From Flavobacterium laiguense (lineage in GTDB: Bacteria > Bacteroidota > Bacteroidia > Flavobacteriales > Flavobacteriaceae), in contig NZ_QCZH01000024.1 of the NCBI RefSeq assembly GCF_003097655.1, positions 1-60,344 of the forward strand: 60,344 nt of DNA. Reading direction: 5' to 3'. This document shows, in pieces, positions 41,955 through 52,051 of the stretch. The notes under the pieces were generated by a model. It was not told the DNA's origin. It ran no database searches and saw only the letters and a program-made list of their open reading frames with translations. The translations under genes and the position numbers were made by a program. The stretch's first letter is position 1. Each line of letters opens with the position of its first letter.

Positions 41955-44849
41955 TTAAAGACTCATTAAATAGCTTATTAGATTTTCTTTTTTGTTTAAT
42001 TCTAATTTTTTCCTTAATCTGTATCTGGCTAATTCAACTCCTCCGGTTGAGATATTCATAAATTCAGCAATTTCTTTGGTAGACATGTTCATTAATAAAT
42101 AGGTGGACAAGTCCATTTCTCGGGGAGAAATGGTGGGATGTTTTTCTTTTAACTTTTTTAGAAAATCAAAATGCACATTCTTGAGGTGTTTTTCTAAATC
42201 TTTCCAACTTTTATCTGTATTCACTTCTTTTGCGATACTTTTGTTCAGTTTGGTAAACTGGTTTTTTGTTGATTCATCAAATGAACCACTATTAATGTCT
42301 TTTAATTTATAAATAATACCATTTAGTATTTTATTCTTTTTAACCACTTGCAAAGTATTATTTACTAATTCTTTGTCTTTTGATAAAATTTTAATTTGCA
42401 GCTTTTCATTTTCTAATTTTTCTATCTCTTTTTCAAGATCATGTTGTTCTTGTTTAATTTTAGTTTCTTTCTCTAAATATAATCTTCTTTGTTCTAATGT
42501 TTCAAAATGTTTGTTTTGCCTTATTTTAATTTTTATTCTTAACCTAATGTAGTAAACTAAACCAACAGCCATTAATAAGTATAATAAATAAGCTAAGGAA
42601 TGTCTATACCATGGTGGATATACCCTGAAATTAATTGAAGTTTCAGCAGATTGAATTCCGTAACTGTTTCTCACTTTTACCTTCATTTTGTAATTACCTT
42701 CTTTGAGGTTGGTGTACTCTTTTATGGCACTATTTGACCATGGACTCCAGTTCTCATCAAAGCCTTCCAGCTGATATGAAAATTCTATATTTTCAAGATT
42801 TTCATAAGAAGGAGATGAAAATGTAAATTTTACTTGATTTGACGCATACGCCAATTCATATTTTGCCCTTATATTTAGCCCGTTTTTCAGGTGTATAGTG
42901 TCTCCCGGAAATGAAAAACTTCGTATATGGGCTTTTGGTTTTAGCGCAGACTTGTTTTCGATAGTGGAATCATAATGTGCTAGCCCGTCTGTTAAGCCTA
43001 TAAAAGTATTTCTTGAGTCAATCGTATTTATCGACATGTAATTTGATACTAGATTCCCTGTTAAGTTTGATAAGGGTGCTATTACATGTTTGTATTTGTT
43101 GTATCCAACTTTCATCAATGCTCCCATGGATTCATTAAAAACATACCAAAGGTTTCCACTTGCATCGGCTGTTAGCTCATTTATTTTCGGAATAGACTTG
43201 AATATATTGGTTATGGCTAGATCTTCAACAAATGCATCTTGCGCTTTTGAATAGGTGTAAAATATATTGTTCGATTGGAAATATATTTTATTATTTATTT
43301 TTTGAAGACTTCCAATTCCGGGATTTTGTTCTGAAAACTGGGTAAATATTTTAACTGCCTTTGCCTTTTTTAGATCATTACTAAAAGCAATTTGGCATAT
43401 ATATGCATCCTTTTTTAGCCATATATAATCTTTGTCTATTTCAAATGAGCTGGATGATTTATCGATACCTTCAATTTTATTCTTGAATTTCATTCCTGAA
43501 AAGGTTTTTTCAAAAACGGAAAAACCATTATAAGTTGATCCAATAAAAAAATGGGGGTGATTTGGAATTGATTTAAAACCAAAATATCCCCTAGGGTCAA
43601 GATTTTGGATCGTTTTACCATTATTTAAAAGCAATGCTCCTTTGTTACTCGCACATATAAGCTCACCCTCTATTACTTGAACATTCCATGCTTGAGCTGT
43701 TGTTCCTTCTACAAGCTTGAAAGAACCTTCCTTGAAATCTATATTCCAGGGATGGTAAAACACCCCTTGATTTGTGGCAACATACAAATTGCCTTTGTGC
43801 ACAACAGAAGAGTACACAGTACCCAAATTATAACTAAACCCAAAGTAGGTGAGGAAAGAGTTTTCGTTTACATATGCAATACCATTGTCTAATCCTAACC
43901 ATAAGTTATTACTGCTATCAATATAAGTAGTAAGGACCGTATTGTTTTGAAGTCCTTTGCTGCGATTAATATGTTGTATAATATTCCCCTTTATATCACA
44001 GATAATAATTCCATCAAGTACTGAATTGATTACGATGTATTTTTTTTTATAAAGGATACATCCGAGAGAACCATTTTTTTTGACAAAAGTATTTGCTTCT
44101 GTATTCCAAGGCGCAACTTGATTGTTTTCTAATGTAAATAAGCCCTTATCTAAAGTAGCCGTCAAAATTTTATTTTTATCTAATTCAATCATACCCCAAA
44201 CTTCCGAATTATTCAAAGCATCAGAACCTTTAAGCAAAACTAGTTTGTCATTTTTGTACTCCATAATACCCGAAAAGAAATCTTGAAAATACAATCTGGA
44301 ATTGGCAAGAAATGAAAACTGAAATCTTTTGGGTGCGTTTATCGTTTTAATTTTATTGTTTTTATAAATATAAATTCCATTAAATGATTGAAAAATAACT
44401 TCCTCTTTATAGAGATGTATTTTCCAGATAAAATCAATGCTATTGAGTGTCTTTTTGCTTAAGAATTTGGAAAGTGAAAAGTATTCTAGTTTTCCTTTTG
44501 AATTGGGTTTAAAGTATCCAAATTCATTGTAACAGCCCACGTATATTTTTCCCGAAGGGTCAACTTTTAAGCATTTGATTGCATTCGAGTTTTTTGGTTT
44601 GTATTTGTTCCACGCTGATCCGTCAAATTGTAAAAGACCGTCATTATTTCCAAAATACAGATTGCCGTTTATGTCTTGGTCAATATCCCAGTTTTGAGTG
44701 CCGCCTTTATACTCTATTCTACTATAATTTTTAATATGTGGCAGTCCAATTTTTTTTACTTGTCCAAAAAAACTAATGGGCAAGTTGATTAAAATAAACA
44801 GTAAAAAAAGTCCAGTTAATTTCACGTGTTGGTATTTATTGTACTTCAT
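41955..44849 (-). CDS. PUL sensor/regulator with propeller, Y_Y_Y and LuxR-type HTH
   Basis: 964-residue one-protein sensor. A signal sequence or N-terminal helix (about 10-30) precedes a large periplasmic propeller-like domain, whose repeats read like WDIDQDINGNLYFGNNDGLLQFDGSAW and NLWLGLDNGIAYVNE. A Y_Y_Y domain follows (about 690-760, FSYQLEGFDENWSPW), then a membrane helix (HSLAYLLYLLMAVGLVYYIRLRI), a coiled coil and a C-terminal LuxR-like HTH (about 900-960, ISPREMDLSTYLLMNMSTKEIAEFMNIS). It should sense oligosaccharides and switch on the divergent susCD operon. It has no histidine kinase domain. Confidence 0.9.
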   Translation of the reverse strand: MKYNKYQHVKLTGLFLLFILINLPISFFGQVKKIGLPHIKNYSRIEYKGGTQNWDIDQDINGNLYFGNNDGLLQFDGSAWNKYKPKNSNAIKCLKVDPSGKIYVGCYNEFGYFKPNSKGKLEYFSLSKFLSKKTLNSIDFIWKIHLYKEEVIFQSFNGIYIYKNNKIKTINAPKRFQFSFLANSRLYFQDFFSGIMEYKNDKLVLLKGSDALNNSEVWGMIELDKNKILTATLDKGLFTLENNQVAPWNTEANTFVKKNGSLGCILYKKKYIVINSVLDGIIICDIKGNIIQHINRSKGLQNNTVLTTYIDSSNNLWLGLDNGIAYVNENSFLTYFGFSYNLGTVYSSVVHKGNLYVATNQGVFYHPWNIDFKEGSFKLVEGTTAQAWNVQVIEGELICASNKGALLLNNGKTIQNLDPRGYFGFKSIPNHPHFFIGSTYNGFSVFEKTFSGMKFKNKIEGIDKSSSSFEIDKDYIWLKKDAYICQIAFSNDLKKAKAVKIFTQFSEQNPGIGSLQKINNKIYFQSNNIFYTYSKAQDAFVEDLAITNIFKSIPKINELTADASGNLWYVFNESMGALMKVGYNKYKHVIAPLSNLTGNLVSNYMSINTIDSRNTFIGLTDGLAHYDSTIENKSALKPKAHIRSFSFPGDTIHLKNGLNIRAKYELAYASNQVKFTFSSPSYENLENIEFSYQLEGFDENWSPWSNSAIKEYTNLKEGNYKMKVKVRNSYGIQSAETSINFRVYPPWYRHSLAYLLYLLMAVGLVYYIRLRIKIKIRQNKHFETLEQRRLYLEKETKIKQEQHDLEKEIEKLENEKLQIKILSKDKELVNNTLQVVKKNKILNGIIYKLKDINSGSFDESTKNQFTKLNKSIAKEVNTDKSWKDLEKHLKNVHFDFLKKLKEKHPTISPREMDLSTYLLMNMSTKEIAEFMNISTGGVELARYRLRKKLELNKKENLISYLMSL

Positions 44850-45226
44850 CGGTCATGTGTGATTTGCATATCGTTATTGGTATTTGCAACCTATTTTCGG
44901 GAATGTTAATATAAATATTTTATATGTATTTGTTTTTATGAAAGGGCCTTTTATAATTGAATTTAAATGTGTTTATTGGATTTTAAGCTAAAGTATCTAA
45001 TTTGTCGTAATTGTAGTGGTTTTTTTATATTAATATTTTTTTAAGTAATTATTTTTAGTTTGTTAATAGTTGATATTCTGTGTTTTGAATTTAATTTGAT
45101 GTGTTTTTGTAATATAACAACAAGGTGTTTGATGTGTTTTTGTAAAGTTTTTTAATTACCAATGTAGAAAAATTATCTGTACTATTGCATTAAATAACTA
45201 AATAATTAACCAAAATAATCAGGAAA
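44850..45226. other. Divergent regulatory gap of the PUL
   Basis: 377 bp with no gene, AT-rich. It contains the paired 18-bp direct repeats (45095-45145) and a weak susC promoter box TACTATTG at 45180-45187, one mismatch from TAnnTTTG and without a clear -33 element, which suits an activator-dependent promoter. Confidence 0.6.
45095..45145 (+). promoter_or_regulatory. Perfect 18-bp direct repeat upstream of susC
   Basis: TTTGATGTGTTTTTGTAA occurs at 45095-45112 and again at 45128-45145, 33 bp apart (about three helical turns), 82-132 bp before the susC start and above its likely promoter. It is the probable binding site of the divergently encoded LuxR-type regulator. Confidence 0.65.
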
Positions 45227-48200
45227 ATGAAATTATTAAAAACATTTATTTTTTGTATTTCATCACTACTATTCTCCGTTTATGTACAGGCACAGGATGC
45301 TACCATAAACGGGAAAGTGATTGATGAAAAGGGGTTGCCAATCCCAGGGGCAACCATAGTAGTAAAAGAAACCTCATCATCAGTAGCGACAGACTTTGAC
45401 GGAAAGTTTCAAATAAAGGCACCAAAAGATGGGACTTTGACAATCCGTTTTATTGGGTATAAAGCGATTCAAGAGTCAATTAATGGTCGAACACAATTAC
45501 AGGTAAAAATGTATTCTTCAACACAAGACCTTAATGAGGTTGTAGTTATTGGGTATGGTACTCAAAAAAGATCTAATGTAACGGGATCCATATCTAGTAT
45601 TAAAGCAAAAGCTTTGACAAATAATCCAAACACAGGGATTGGACAAGTTCTTCAAGGAAGAGTTTCGGGTGTTACAGTTATTGCTAATTCTGGAGAGCCT
45701 GGAGCGGCATCAACAATTAGAGTTAGGGGGATAACGACTTTTAATAGTGATAAGGGGGGGAATAATCCTCTTTGGGTTGTTGATGGTGTTATTATTGATA
45801 ACAGCGGTATTGGTTCAATAAATCAATCCGATATTGAATCTCTTGAGGTTCTTAAAGATGCAGCGTCATTGGCAATTTATGGTTCGCGTTCTGCTTCGGG
45901 AGTTGTTTTGATAACAACAAAGAAAGGAAAACTTGGTAAAATTAATGTGGCTTATACTGGTTTTGCAGGTTCCTTTTCTCCAGCAAAAAAATTAGACCTA
46001 TTGAATGCAACACAATATGCTACTATTATGAATGAGAAATCTGTTGCAGGTGGTGGTAGTCTAATATATCCAAATCCAGCAGCTTTGGGAGCAGGAACAG
46101 ATTGGCAATCTACTCTTTTTAACAGTGGTTCTATACGCTCTTCACACGAAATCAGTTTTAGTGGAGGAAATGAAGTTTCTAGCTTTTATAGTTCTATTGG
46201 TTATCAAGACCAAGAAGGAATTGTTGCAACGGATATTTCGAATTATAAAAAATTGAATATGCGTTTGAACTCTACTCATAAAATATCAAAAATCTTTACT
46301 ATTGGGGAATCTGTTGGTTATGCTCATGATAAATCTCAAGGGATTGGTAATACCAATAGTGAGTTTGGAGGTCCGTTGAGTTCTGCAATCAATTTGGATC
46401 CAACAACCCCAATTGTTGTTACAGATCCAGCAGTAGCTAATGCAGCACCGTATAGCACTAATCCAGTAGTAAGGGATGCCAATGGTAATCCTTATGGAAT
46501 TTCAAGCGTGGTGGGTCAAGAAATAACAAACCCATTGGCTTATATCCAAACTAGATTAGGAAACTATAGATGGTCTGATAATTTACTGGGGAATGCCTAC
46601 GTGCAAATTAAGCCTATTAATGATTTGGTGTTTAAAGCCTCATTTGGTGGCAAATTATCTACTTGGGGAGAGGAAACTTTTACTCCAAAAGCTTTCTTGA
46701 ATTCTAATAATAACGTAACTGAGAATAGTTTATACCGTACAAACAATAGAAGTTTTGGTTGGAATGTAGAAAATACTCTTACGTATACAAAACAATTGGG
46801 TGATCATAATTTTGTAGCATTGTTAGGTCAAGGTGTATATGAAGAGAATAACAACATTGGTACTACTGTAACTTATCAAGGACTACCAGTAAACAATTAT
46901 CAAGATGCATCATTTAATTGGGATATCCCAGCTAGTAAAAAAACGGGATCTTCTTATTCAAATGATCCTCACCGAGTTGTCTCTTTATTTGCTCGTTTGA
47001 ATTATAATTATAAAGAGAAATATTTACTTACGGGTGTAATTCGTCGCGATGGTTCTACAAATTTTGGAGGAAATAATAAATATGGTAATTTCCCTTCTGT
47101 GTCTGGAGGTTGGGTAGTATCTAAAGAAGAGTTTTGGAAAGACAACTCTATTGTAAATAGCTTCAAACTGCGCGCCAATTATGGGATAAATGGTAGTGAT
47201 GCTATTGAATCAAATAGATATGATTCAAATATTATTGGGGGTAGTAATTATACTATTGGTAACCCAGGTAGTATTGTTTCTGGATATGGTCCAGATTCAC
47301 CAGCGAATCCTGATTTGAAATGGGAATCGACAGCGTCTGCTGATATAGGATTTGATGCTACAATGTTTAATGATTTTAATCTTAGTTTAAGCCTTTATAA
47401 TAAAAAGACTTCGGATATATTGCAAGTAGTTGAGATTCCAGGATACGTAGGAGCAATAAAAAACCCAGTTGGGAATGTTGCTGATATGGTGAATAAAGGA
47501 GTTGAATTCGAATTAGGATACCATCATAAATTTGGAGAATTAAATTTTTCTGCAAATGGTAACATATCCTATCTTGAAAATGAAGTTACTTTTCTAGGAA
47601 ATGGAAAAGCTTTTATATCAAATGGAACAGCTACTTTTCAATCAATGGGTGATATAACAAGAACAGCTGTCGGACAAGCTTATAATTCATTCTATGGGTA
47701 TCAAACGGCTGGCATTTTCCAGACACAAGACGAAGTAAATGCTTATTCAAATGCTGGTGGAACTCCAATTCAACCAGGGGCTAAACCAGGGGATTTCCGT
47801 TGGGTAGATAATAATCACGATGGAAAAATAAATGACGATGATAAAACTTTCCTTGGAAATTCGTTACCAGCTTATAATTATGGTTTAACGCTTAATCTAG
47901 ATTACAAAGGATTTGATTTCCAAGTATTTTTTCAAGGAGCTTCAAAATACAAAATTTTCCAAGGGCTTCGTCGTTTGGATGTAGGAAATGCAAACTATCA
48001 AACTGACGCGCTAGGACGTTGGACAGGGGAAGGAACATCTAATGATTATCCTAGACTAACTACTAATGACACTAATGGAAATTTCGAAAAATCTTCTGAT
48101 TTCTATTTAGAAAATGGAGATTATTTACGTCTAAAATTAATGACATTAGGATATTCATTACCAGAAAAAGTAGTTAGTCAAATTGGAGCTACAAAAGTAA

Positions 48201-48346
48201 GAATGTATGTTACGGGTCAAAACTTATTGACTTTTACGAAATACACAGGATATGATCCAGAAATTGGTGGTGATATTTCGGGAGTTGACAAAGGACTTTA
48301 TCCTCAAGCTAAAGGGTTCATCTTAGGCGCTAATTTACAGTTTTAA
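45227..48346 (+). CDS. SusC-family TonB-dependent outer-membrane transporter
   Basis: 1039 residues with a signal peptide (ends SVYVQAQ). The CarboxypepD_reg-like domain (about 25-105, GKVIDEKGLPIPGATIVVKETSSSVATDFDGKF) is followed by a TonB-box-like stretch (LNEVVVIGYGTQ), the plug (SNVTGSISSIKA.., IYGSRSASGVVLITTKKG) and a 22-strand-type barrel ending in FILGANLQF. It imports oligosaccharides held by SusD. Start of the operon, 14 bp before susD. Confidence 0.95.
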   Translation: MKLLKTFIFCISSLLFSVYVQAQDATINGKVIDEKGLPIPGATIVVKETSSSVATDFDGKFQIKAPKDGTLTIRFIGYKAIQESINGRTQLQVKMYSSTQDLNEVVVIGYGTQKRSNVTGSISSIKAKALTNNPNTGIGQVLQGRVSGVTVIANSGEPGAASTIRVRGITTFNSDKGGNNPLWVVDGVIIDNSGIGSINQSDIESLEVLKDAASLAIYGSRSASGVVLITTKKGKLGKINVAYTGFAGSFSPAKKLDLLNATQYATIMNEKSVAGGGSLIYPNPAALGAGTDWQSTLFNSGSIRSSHEISFSGGNEVSSFYSSIGYQDQEGIVATDISNYKKLNMRLNSTHKISKIFTIGESVGYAHDKSQGIGNTNSEFGGPLSSAINLDPTTPIVVTDPAVANAAPYSTNPVVRDANGNPYGISSVVGQEITNPLAYIQTRLGNYRWSDNLLGNAYVQIKPINDLVFKASFGGKLSTWGEETFTPKAFLNSNNNVTENSLYRTNNRSFGWNVENTLTYTKQLGDHNFVALLGQGVYEENNNIGTTVTYQGLPVNNYQDASFNWDIPASKKTGSSYSNDPHRVVSLFARLNYNYKEKYLLTGVIRRDGSTNFGGNNKYGNFPSVSGGWVVSKEEFWKDNSIVNSFKLRANYGINGSDAIESNRYDSNIIGGSNYTIGNPGSIVSGYGPDSPANPDLKWESTASADIGFDATMFNDFNLSLSLYNKKTSDILQVVEIPGYVGAIKNPVGNVADMVNKGVEFELGYHHKFGELNFSANGNISYLENEVTFLGNGKAFISNGTATFQSMGDITRTAVGQAYNSFYGYQTAGIFQTQDEVNAYSNAGGTPIQPGAKPGDFRWVDNNHDGKINDDDKTFLGNSLPAYNYGLTLNLDYKGFDFQVFFQGASKYKIFQGLRRLDVGNANYQTDALGRWTGEGTSNDYPRLTTNDTNGNFEKSSDFYLENGDYLRLKLMTLGYSLPEKVVSQIGATKVRMYVTGQNLLTFTKYTGYDPEIGGDISGVDKGLYPQAKGFILGANLQF

Positions 48347-48360
48347 TAAAAAATATAATT

Positions 48361-49872
48361 ATGAAAATAAATAGAAATAAGTATTTATTAATTGCAACTG
48401 CAGTTGTATTTACAATGGTTTCCTGTTCTGAAGACTTTTTGAATGTAGATAAATCAGGAAGTGTATCTGTAGATGACTATTACAAAACACCCGCAGATGC
48501 TTATGCAGCTCTTGTTAGTGCGTATGATCCTATTCGAAAAAATTCTGGTGGGTTTGAAAATTATATAACGATGTTGAATGCAGGTTCAGATGATCATTAT
48601 GCAGGAGGTGGATCAGCGACAGATGGGGCTGGAATTCAAGGGTTCTCTAAATATACTTTAGATGCTAACATTATGCCGGGTAGTTTCTGGAGCGTTCCTT
48701 ATCAAGGGGTTTTCAATGCTAATATCTTATTAGTAAAATTACCGGGTATACCTATGGATGAGGCTACAAAATCAAGATATACTGCTGAATTGAAAGGATT
48801 ACGTGCTTATTATTATTTTGATTTAGTAAGAATGTTTGGAAATGTACCGTTGATATTAACTCCTCTTACTACTTCAGAAGTATATACAGTAGTTCAAGCC
48901 ACACCTTCGGAGGTTTATACTCGAATAGAAAAAGATTTGACAGAAGCAATTCCAAATTTACCAAATACAATTACTGCTGCAGAGTCTGGTCGTTTGTCAA
49001 AAGGTGCTGCCACAGCTTTATTAGGCAAAGTATTATTGTATGAAAAAAAGTATGCTGAAGCTGCTACGCAATTGGCATTAGTAAACGGACCTACACCAGG
49101 TACTACAAGTCCTTATGGCTACAAATTGTTGACAAAATTCAGTGATTTATGGGTTGTAAGTAACAAATTCAATTCAGAATCTATACTAGAAATTTCACAT
49201 ACAAGTGAAGGAAATTCAGATTGGGGATTTTGGGGATCTGGAAGAGATGAGGGTAACTCTGTGAATGTGATGGTAGGACCTAGAGGATATTCTAGAACAA
49301 CTGGTTCACCAGCACCAGATTTACCCTCTGGATGGAGTTTTAATCCTATTACGGTTGATTTATATAATCTTATTAAAATGGATCCTCGTTTTAATTCTAC
49401 TGTATTAGATATGAAAGCTTTGCAGGCTGCTAATGAAGCAGATTATATCGCAGGATATCAGGACACTGGTTATTTCCTAAATAAATTTACACCAACACAG
49501 GCAGATGTAACAACTGGTACCGGGGCTCAACCTTTAAATTACAAACAAAATACTTATGTTATTCGTTTGGCTGATACTTATTTGATGGAAGCAGAAGCTT
49601 TGGGAGGAACTGGAGCTAGAGCGCAAGCACTTTTAGATGCAGTAAGAGCTAGAGTAGCATTGCCATCTGTACCGGTTTCACAAGTAGCGATTATGAATGA
49701 GAGAAGATTGGAATTGGCAGGTGAAGGTCACCGTTGGTATGATTTGGTAAGAACGGGTAAAGCTGCTTCAGTCCTTGCTAGCAGAGGATTTGTTGCCGGA
49801 AAAAACGAAATCTTCCCAATTCCTTTTGGTGAATTAAAAAACACAAAATTGGTTCAAAATCCTAATTATTAA
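48361..49872 (+). CDS. SusD-family surface glycan-binding lipoprotein
   Basis: 503 residues with a lipobox near residue 22 (TMVSC). The RagB/SusD pattern is visible: LNVDKSGSVSVDDYYKTPADAYAALVSAYDPI at the N-terminus, LKGLRAYYYFDLVRMFGNVPLI, RLSKGAATALLGKVLLYEKKYAEAATQL (TPR-like), and the C-terminal MNERRLELAGEGHRWYDLVRTGKA..NEIFPIPFGELKNTKLVQNPNY. It forms the lid of the SusC channel. Confidence 0.95.
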   Translation: MKINRNKYLLIATAVVFTMVSCSEDFLNVDKSGSVSVDDYYKTPADAYAALVSAYDPIRKNSGGFENYITMLNAGSDDHYAGGGSATDGAGIQGFSKYTLDANIMPGSFWSVPYQGVFNANILLVKLPGIPMDEATKSRYTAELKGLRAYYYFDLVRMFGNVPLILTPLTTSEVYTVVQATPSEVYTRIEKDLTEAIPNLPNTITAAESGRLSKGAATALLGKVLLYEKKYAEAATQLALVNGPTPGTTSPYGYKLLTKFSDLWVVSNKFNSESILEISHTSEGNSDWGFWGSGRDEGNSVNVMVGPRGYSRTTGSPAPDLPSGWSFNPITVDLYNLIKMDPRFNSTVLDMKALQAANEADYIAGYQDTGYFLNKFTPTQADVTTGTGAQPLNYKQNTYVIRLADTYLMEAEALGGTGARAQALLDAVRARVALPSVPVSQVAIMNERRLELAGEGHRWYDLVRTGKAASVLASRGFVAGKNEIFPIPFGELKNTKLVQNPNY

Positions 49873-49892
49873 TAGTAAAAAATTTAAATATT

Positions 49893-50771
49893 ATGAATAT
49901 TAAAATAGTTTTAAAGAGATGCATTTATTTAATGTTTGCTATTATAGCATTAAGTTCATTGGGAAGTTGTCAATCTGAAGATATCGTAGATAATGGATTG
50001 TCGGACGCCACTGTAGATCCCACTTTTACAATAACACCTGTAGAAGGTTCTGCCAATAAATTTACATTGACAGCTCAAACAAAAAATGTGCTAGGTTCAA
50101 AATGGGATTTAGGCAATGGTGGAGGAATGTATACTGGTAAAATGACTGAAACTATTTTCCTTCCCGATGCAGGCACTTATACCATTACGCATGGCGCTAT
50201 TGGTAGAGGAGGTATAGTAAATACCGCTTCTCAAGATATTGTAGTAGCTACAGCTGATCCTATTGCAGGAAACATCATTAAAGGAGGAAAACTTCTTGAT
50301 GCTGCTGATTGGGCAAAATGGACTGTTTATGATGTTGCTACTTGGTCTAACAATGCTACTTGGGCTTTTGGAACTGGATATGCTTTACTTAACAGTTTTG
50401 GATGGGATCAATATGGGATGTATCAAGCAGTTAATGTCGTAGCTGGTAAAAAATACAATATTGATATGGTTGTTTCTTCTACAACGGGTGGTCAAAATTG
50501 TTGGTTTGAAGTGTATTGTGGATATTCTGTTCCTGTTAATGGATCAGAATATAATGAAGGAGGTAAACTAAGAGCGATAAGCACATGGGATAATTGCGGA
50601 AACACATCTTATTCAGGTAAGATTTCAGTAGTAGGATGCAAAGCAGAAAATAATCTAGGAATATTTACCGCTACAACAACTGGAGTAGTTTATTTAGTAA
50701 TGCGTGGTGGTGGTGAAGATATGAAGGCTGGAATCAAAATTCAGAACATTGAAATGAGACCGTCCTTGTAA
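49893..50771 (+). CDS. PKD-domain surface lipoprotein, probable glycan-binding protein
   Basis: 292 residues with lipobox near residue 27 (LGSC). Residues about 40-115 look like a PKD domain (GSKWDLGNGGGMYTGKMTETIFLPDAGTYTITHGAIG). The C-terminal ~160 residues (from GKLLDAADWAKWTVYD) resemble a beta-sandwich carbohydrate-binding module, with many aromatic residues and two internal cysteine pairs. In the SusE/SusF position, so likely a surface glycan-binding protein. Followed by a hairpin that may reduce downstream transcription. Confidence 0.8.
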   Translation: MNIKIVLKRCIYLMFAIIALSSLGSCQSEDIVDNGLSDATVDPTFTITPVEGSANKFTLTAQTKNVLGSKWDLGNGGGMYTGKMTETIFLPDAGTYTITHGAIGRGGIVNTASQDIVVATADPIAGNIIKGGKLLDAADWAKWTVYDVATWSNNATWAFGTGYALLNSFGWDQYGMYQAVNVVAGKKYNIDMVVSSTTGGQNCWFEVYCGYSVPVNGSEYNEGGKLRAISTWDNCGNTSYSGKISVVGCKAENNLGIFTATTTGVVYLVMRGGGEDMKAGIKIQNIEMRPSL

Positions 50772-50826
50772 ATATTTCCCTTGCGATAAATAATGAGTTA
50801 GGTTTAAGTTAGGTTTGAGTTGGTAG

Positions 50827-50862
50827 AATGGCCCATTCTCTTTTGATTATGGGCCATTTTTA
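50827..50862 (+). terminator. Intra-operon terminator-like hairpin
   Basis: AATGGCCCAT / ATGGGCCATT followed by T residues, between the PKD lipoprotein and GH16 genes. It could stop part of the transcripts and keep SusC/SusD levels above those of the enzymes. Confidence 0.7.
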
Positions 50863-50902
50863 ATAAAAAGGACACTATGAATTTGTATTTAAAAAATTAT
50901 AA

Positions 50903-51967
50903 ATGAAAAAATATCTCTCAAGAATTAATTTGATTATTGTACTGAATTGCTTTCTGTTTATTTCTTGTAGTGGTTCAAATTTAGAGGAGCCAGTAGTAAA
51001 TCAGGAGCCTACAAATCTAAAAGTTACATCTACAATAGTTGGTGCCACAGCTCAAAATCCAAATGGAGATGGAAGCGGTGTGGTAAATTTCACACTATCA
51101 GCAACAAATGCAACATCCTATAAAATAGTTCTTGGAAATGGAGAAACAAAGGAAGTAACCAATGGAAGTTTTTCTTATACATATACTGCAGCAGGGACTA
51201 ATACCTACGTAATATATGTGTCTGCTTATAACGCTGGGAAATTTGTTAGCACTGCAGTATCATTAACGCTTTTTGTCGGTTCAAAACTACTTTGGTCAGA
51301 CGAATTTAATACCGATGGAGTACTAGATTCCTCCAAATGGAGTTTTCAAACTTGGGATCCTGGTTATGTTAACAACGAACTTCAATCTTATACCACTCGT
51401 CCAGAAAATACAATTGTGCAAGGTGGCATTTTGAAAATAAAAGCCATCAGAGAAAAATATGGAAAAGGGGACTTCACTTCTGGCAGAATAGAATCCAATG
51501 GGAAATTTGATTTTACTTATGGCAAAATAGTGATCAGAGCAAAAGTACCTACTGGAGTTGGGACTTGGCCTGCAGTCTGGATGCTGGGCAGTACTATTGG
51601 TAGTGTAGGGTGGCCTAAATGTGGCGAGATAGATATTTTAGAGTCTGTTGGAAAAAATTTGAACCAAAATCACTCTTCTTTACACTCGGAAGGACGTTCC
51701 GGAACTACTCCTGATACAGGTATTATAAAAGTACCTAATAGCAATACCGAATTTCATATTTATACGGCAGATTGGACTGCTACTTATATAAAGTTTTATG
51801 TTGATGATATTTTGTATTATACTTTTATAAATTCAGATAAATTTCCATTCAACAAAAACTTTTACTTAATTATAAATTTAGCAATGGGAGGTGTTTGGGG
51901 AGGTCCCGTAGACCCGAATTTTACCTCATCGACTTTGGAGGTGGATTATATAAGGGTGTATAATTAA
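50903..51967 (+). CDS. GH16 glycoside hydrolase (laminarinase-type), lipoprotein
   Basis: 354 residues with lipobox Cys22 (FISC). A PKD-like domain (about 36-125) precedes a GH16 catalytic domain (127-354) with WSDEFNTDG, SGRIESNGKFDFTYGKIVIRAKVP, the active-site motif GEIDILE (Glu242 nucleophile, Asp244, Glu247 acid/base) and FYLIINLAMGGVWGG. Without an extra methionine after IDI it resembles the laminarinase-type GH16 group, cutting internal beta-1,3-glucan bonds. Attached to the outer membrane, probably facing outside. Confidence 0.93.
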   Translation: MKKYLSRINLIIVLNCFLFISCSGSNLEEPVVNQEPTNLKVTSTIVGATAQNPNGDGSGVVNFTLSATNATSYKIVLGNGETKEVTNGSFSYTYTAAGTNTYVIYVSAYNAGKFVSTAVSLTLFVGSKLLWSDEFNTDGVLDSSKWSFQTWDPGYVNNELQSYTTRPENTIVQGGILKIKAIREKYGKGDFTSGRIESNGKFDFTYGKIVIRAKVPTGVGTWPAVWMLGSTIGSVGWPKCGEIDILESVGKNLNQNHSSLHSEGRSGTTPDTGIIKVPNSNTEFHIYTADWTATYIKFYVDDILYYTFINSDKFPFNKNFYLIINLAMGGVWGGPVDPNFTSSTLEVDYIRVYN

Positions 51968-52051
51968 GAATTGGTTTTGATTTTTTTTAAATTTTAAACG
52001 ACTAATATACTGAGTATTACATTAATTTATAAATACTAAACAATAGAAAAA

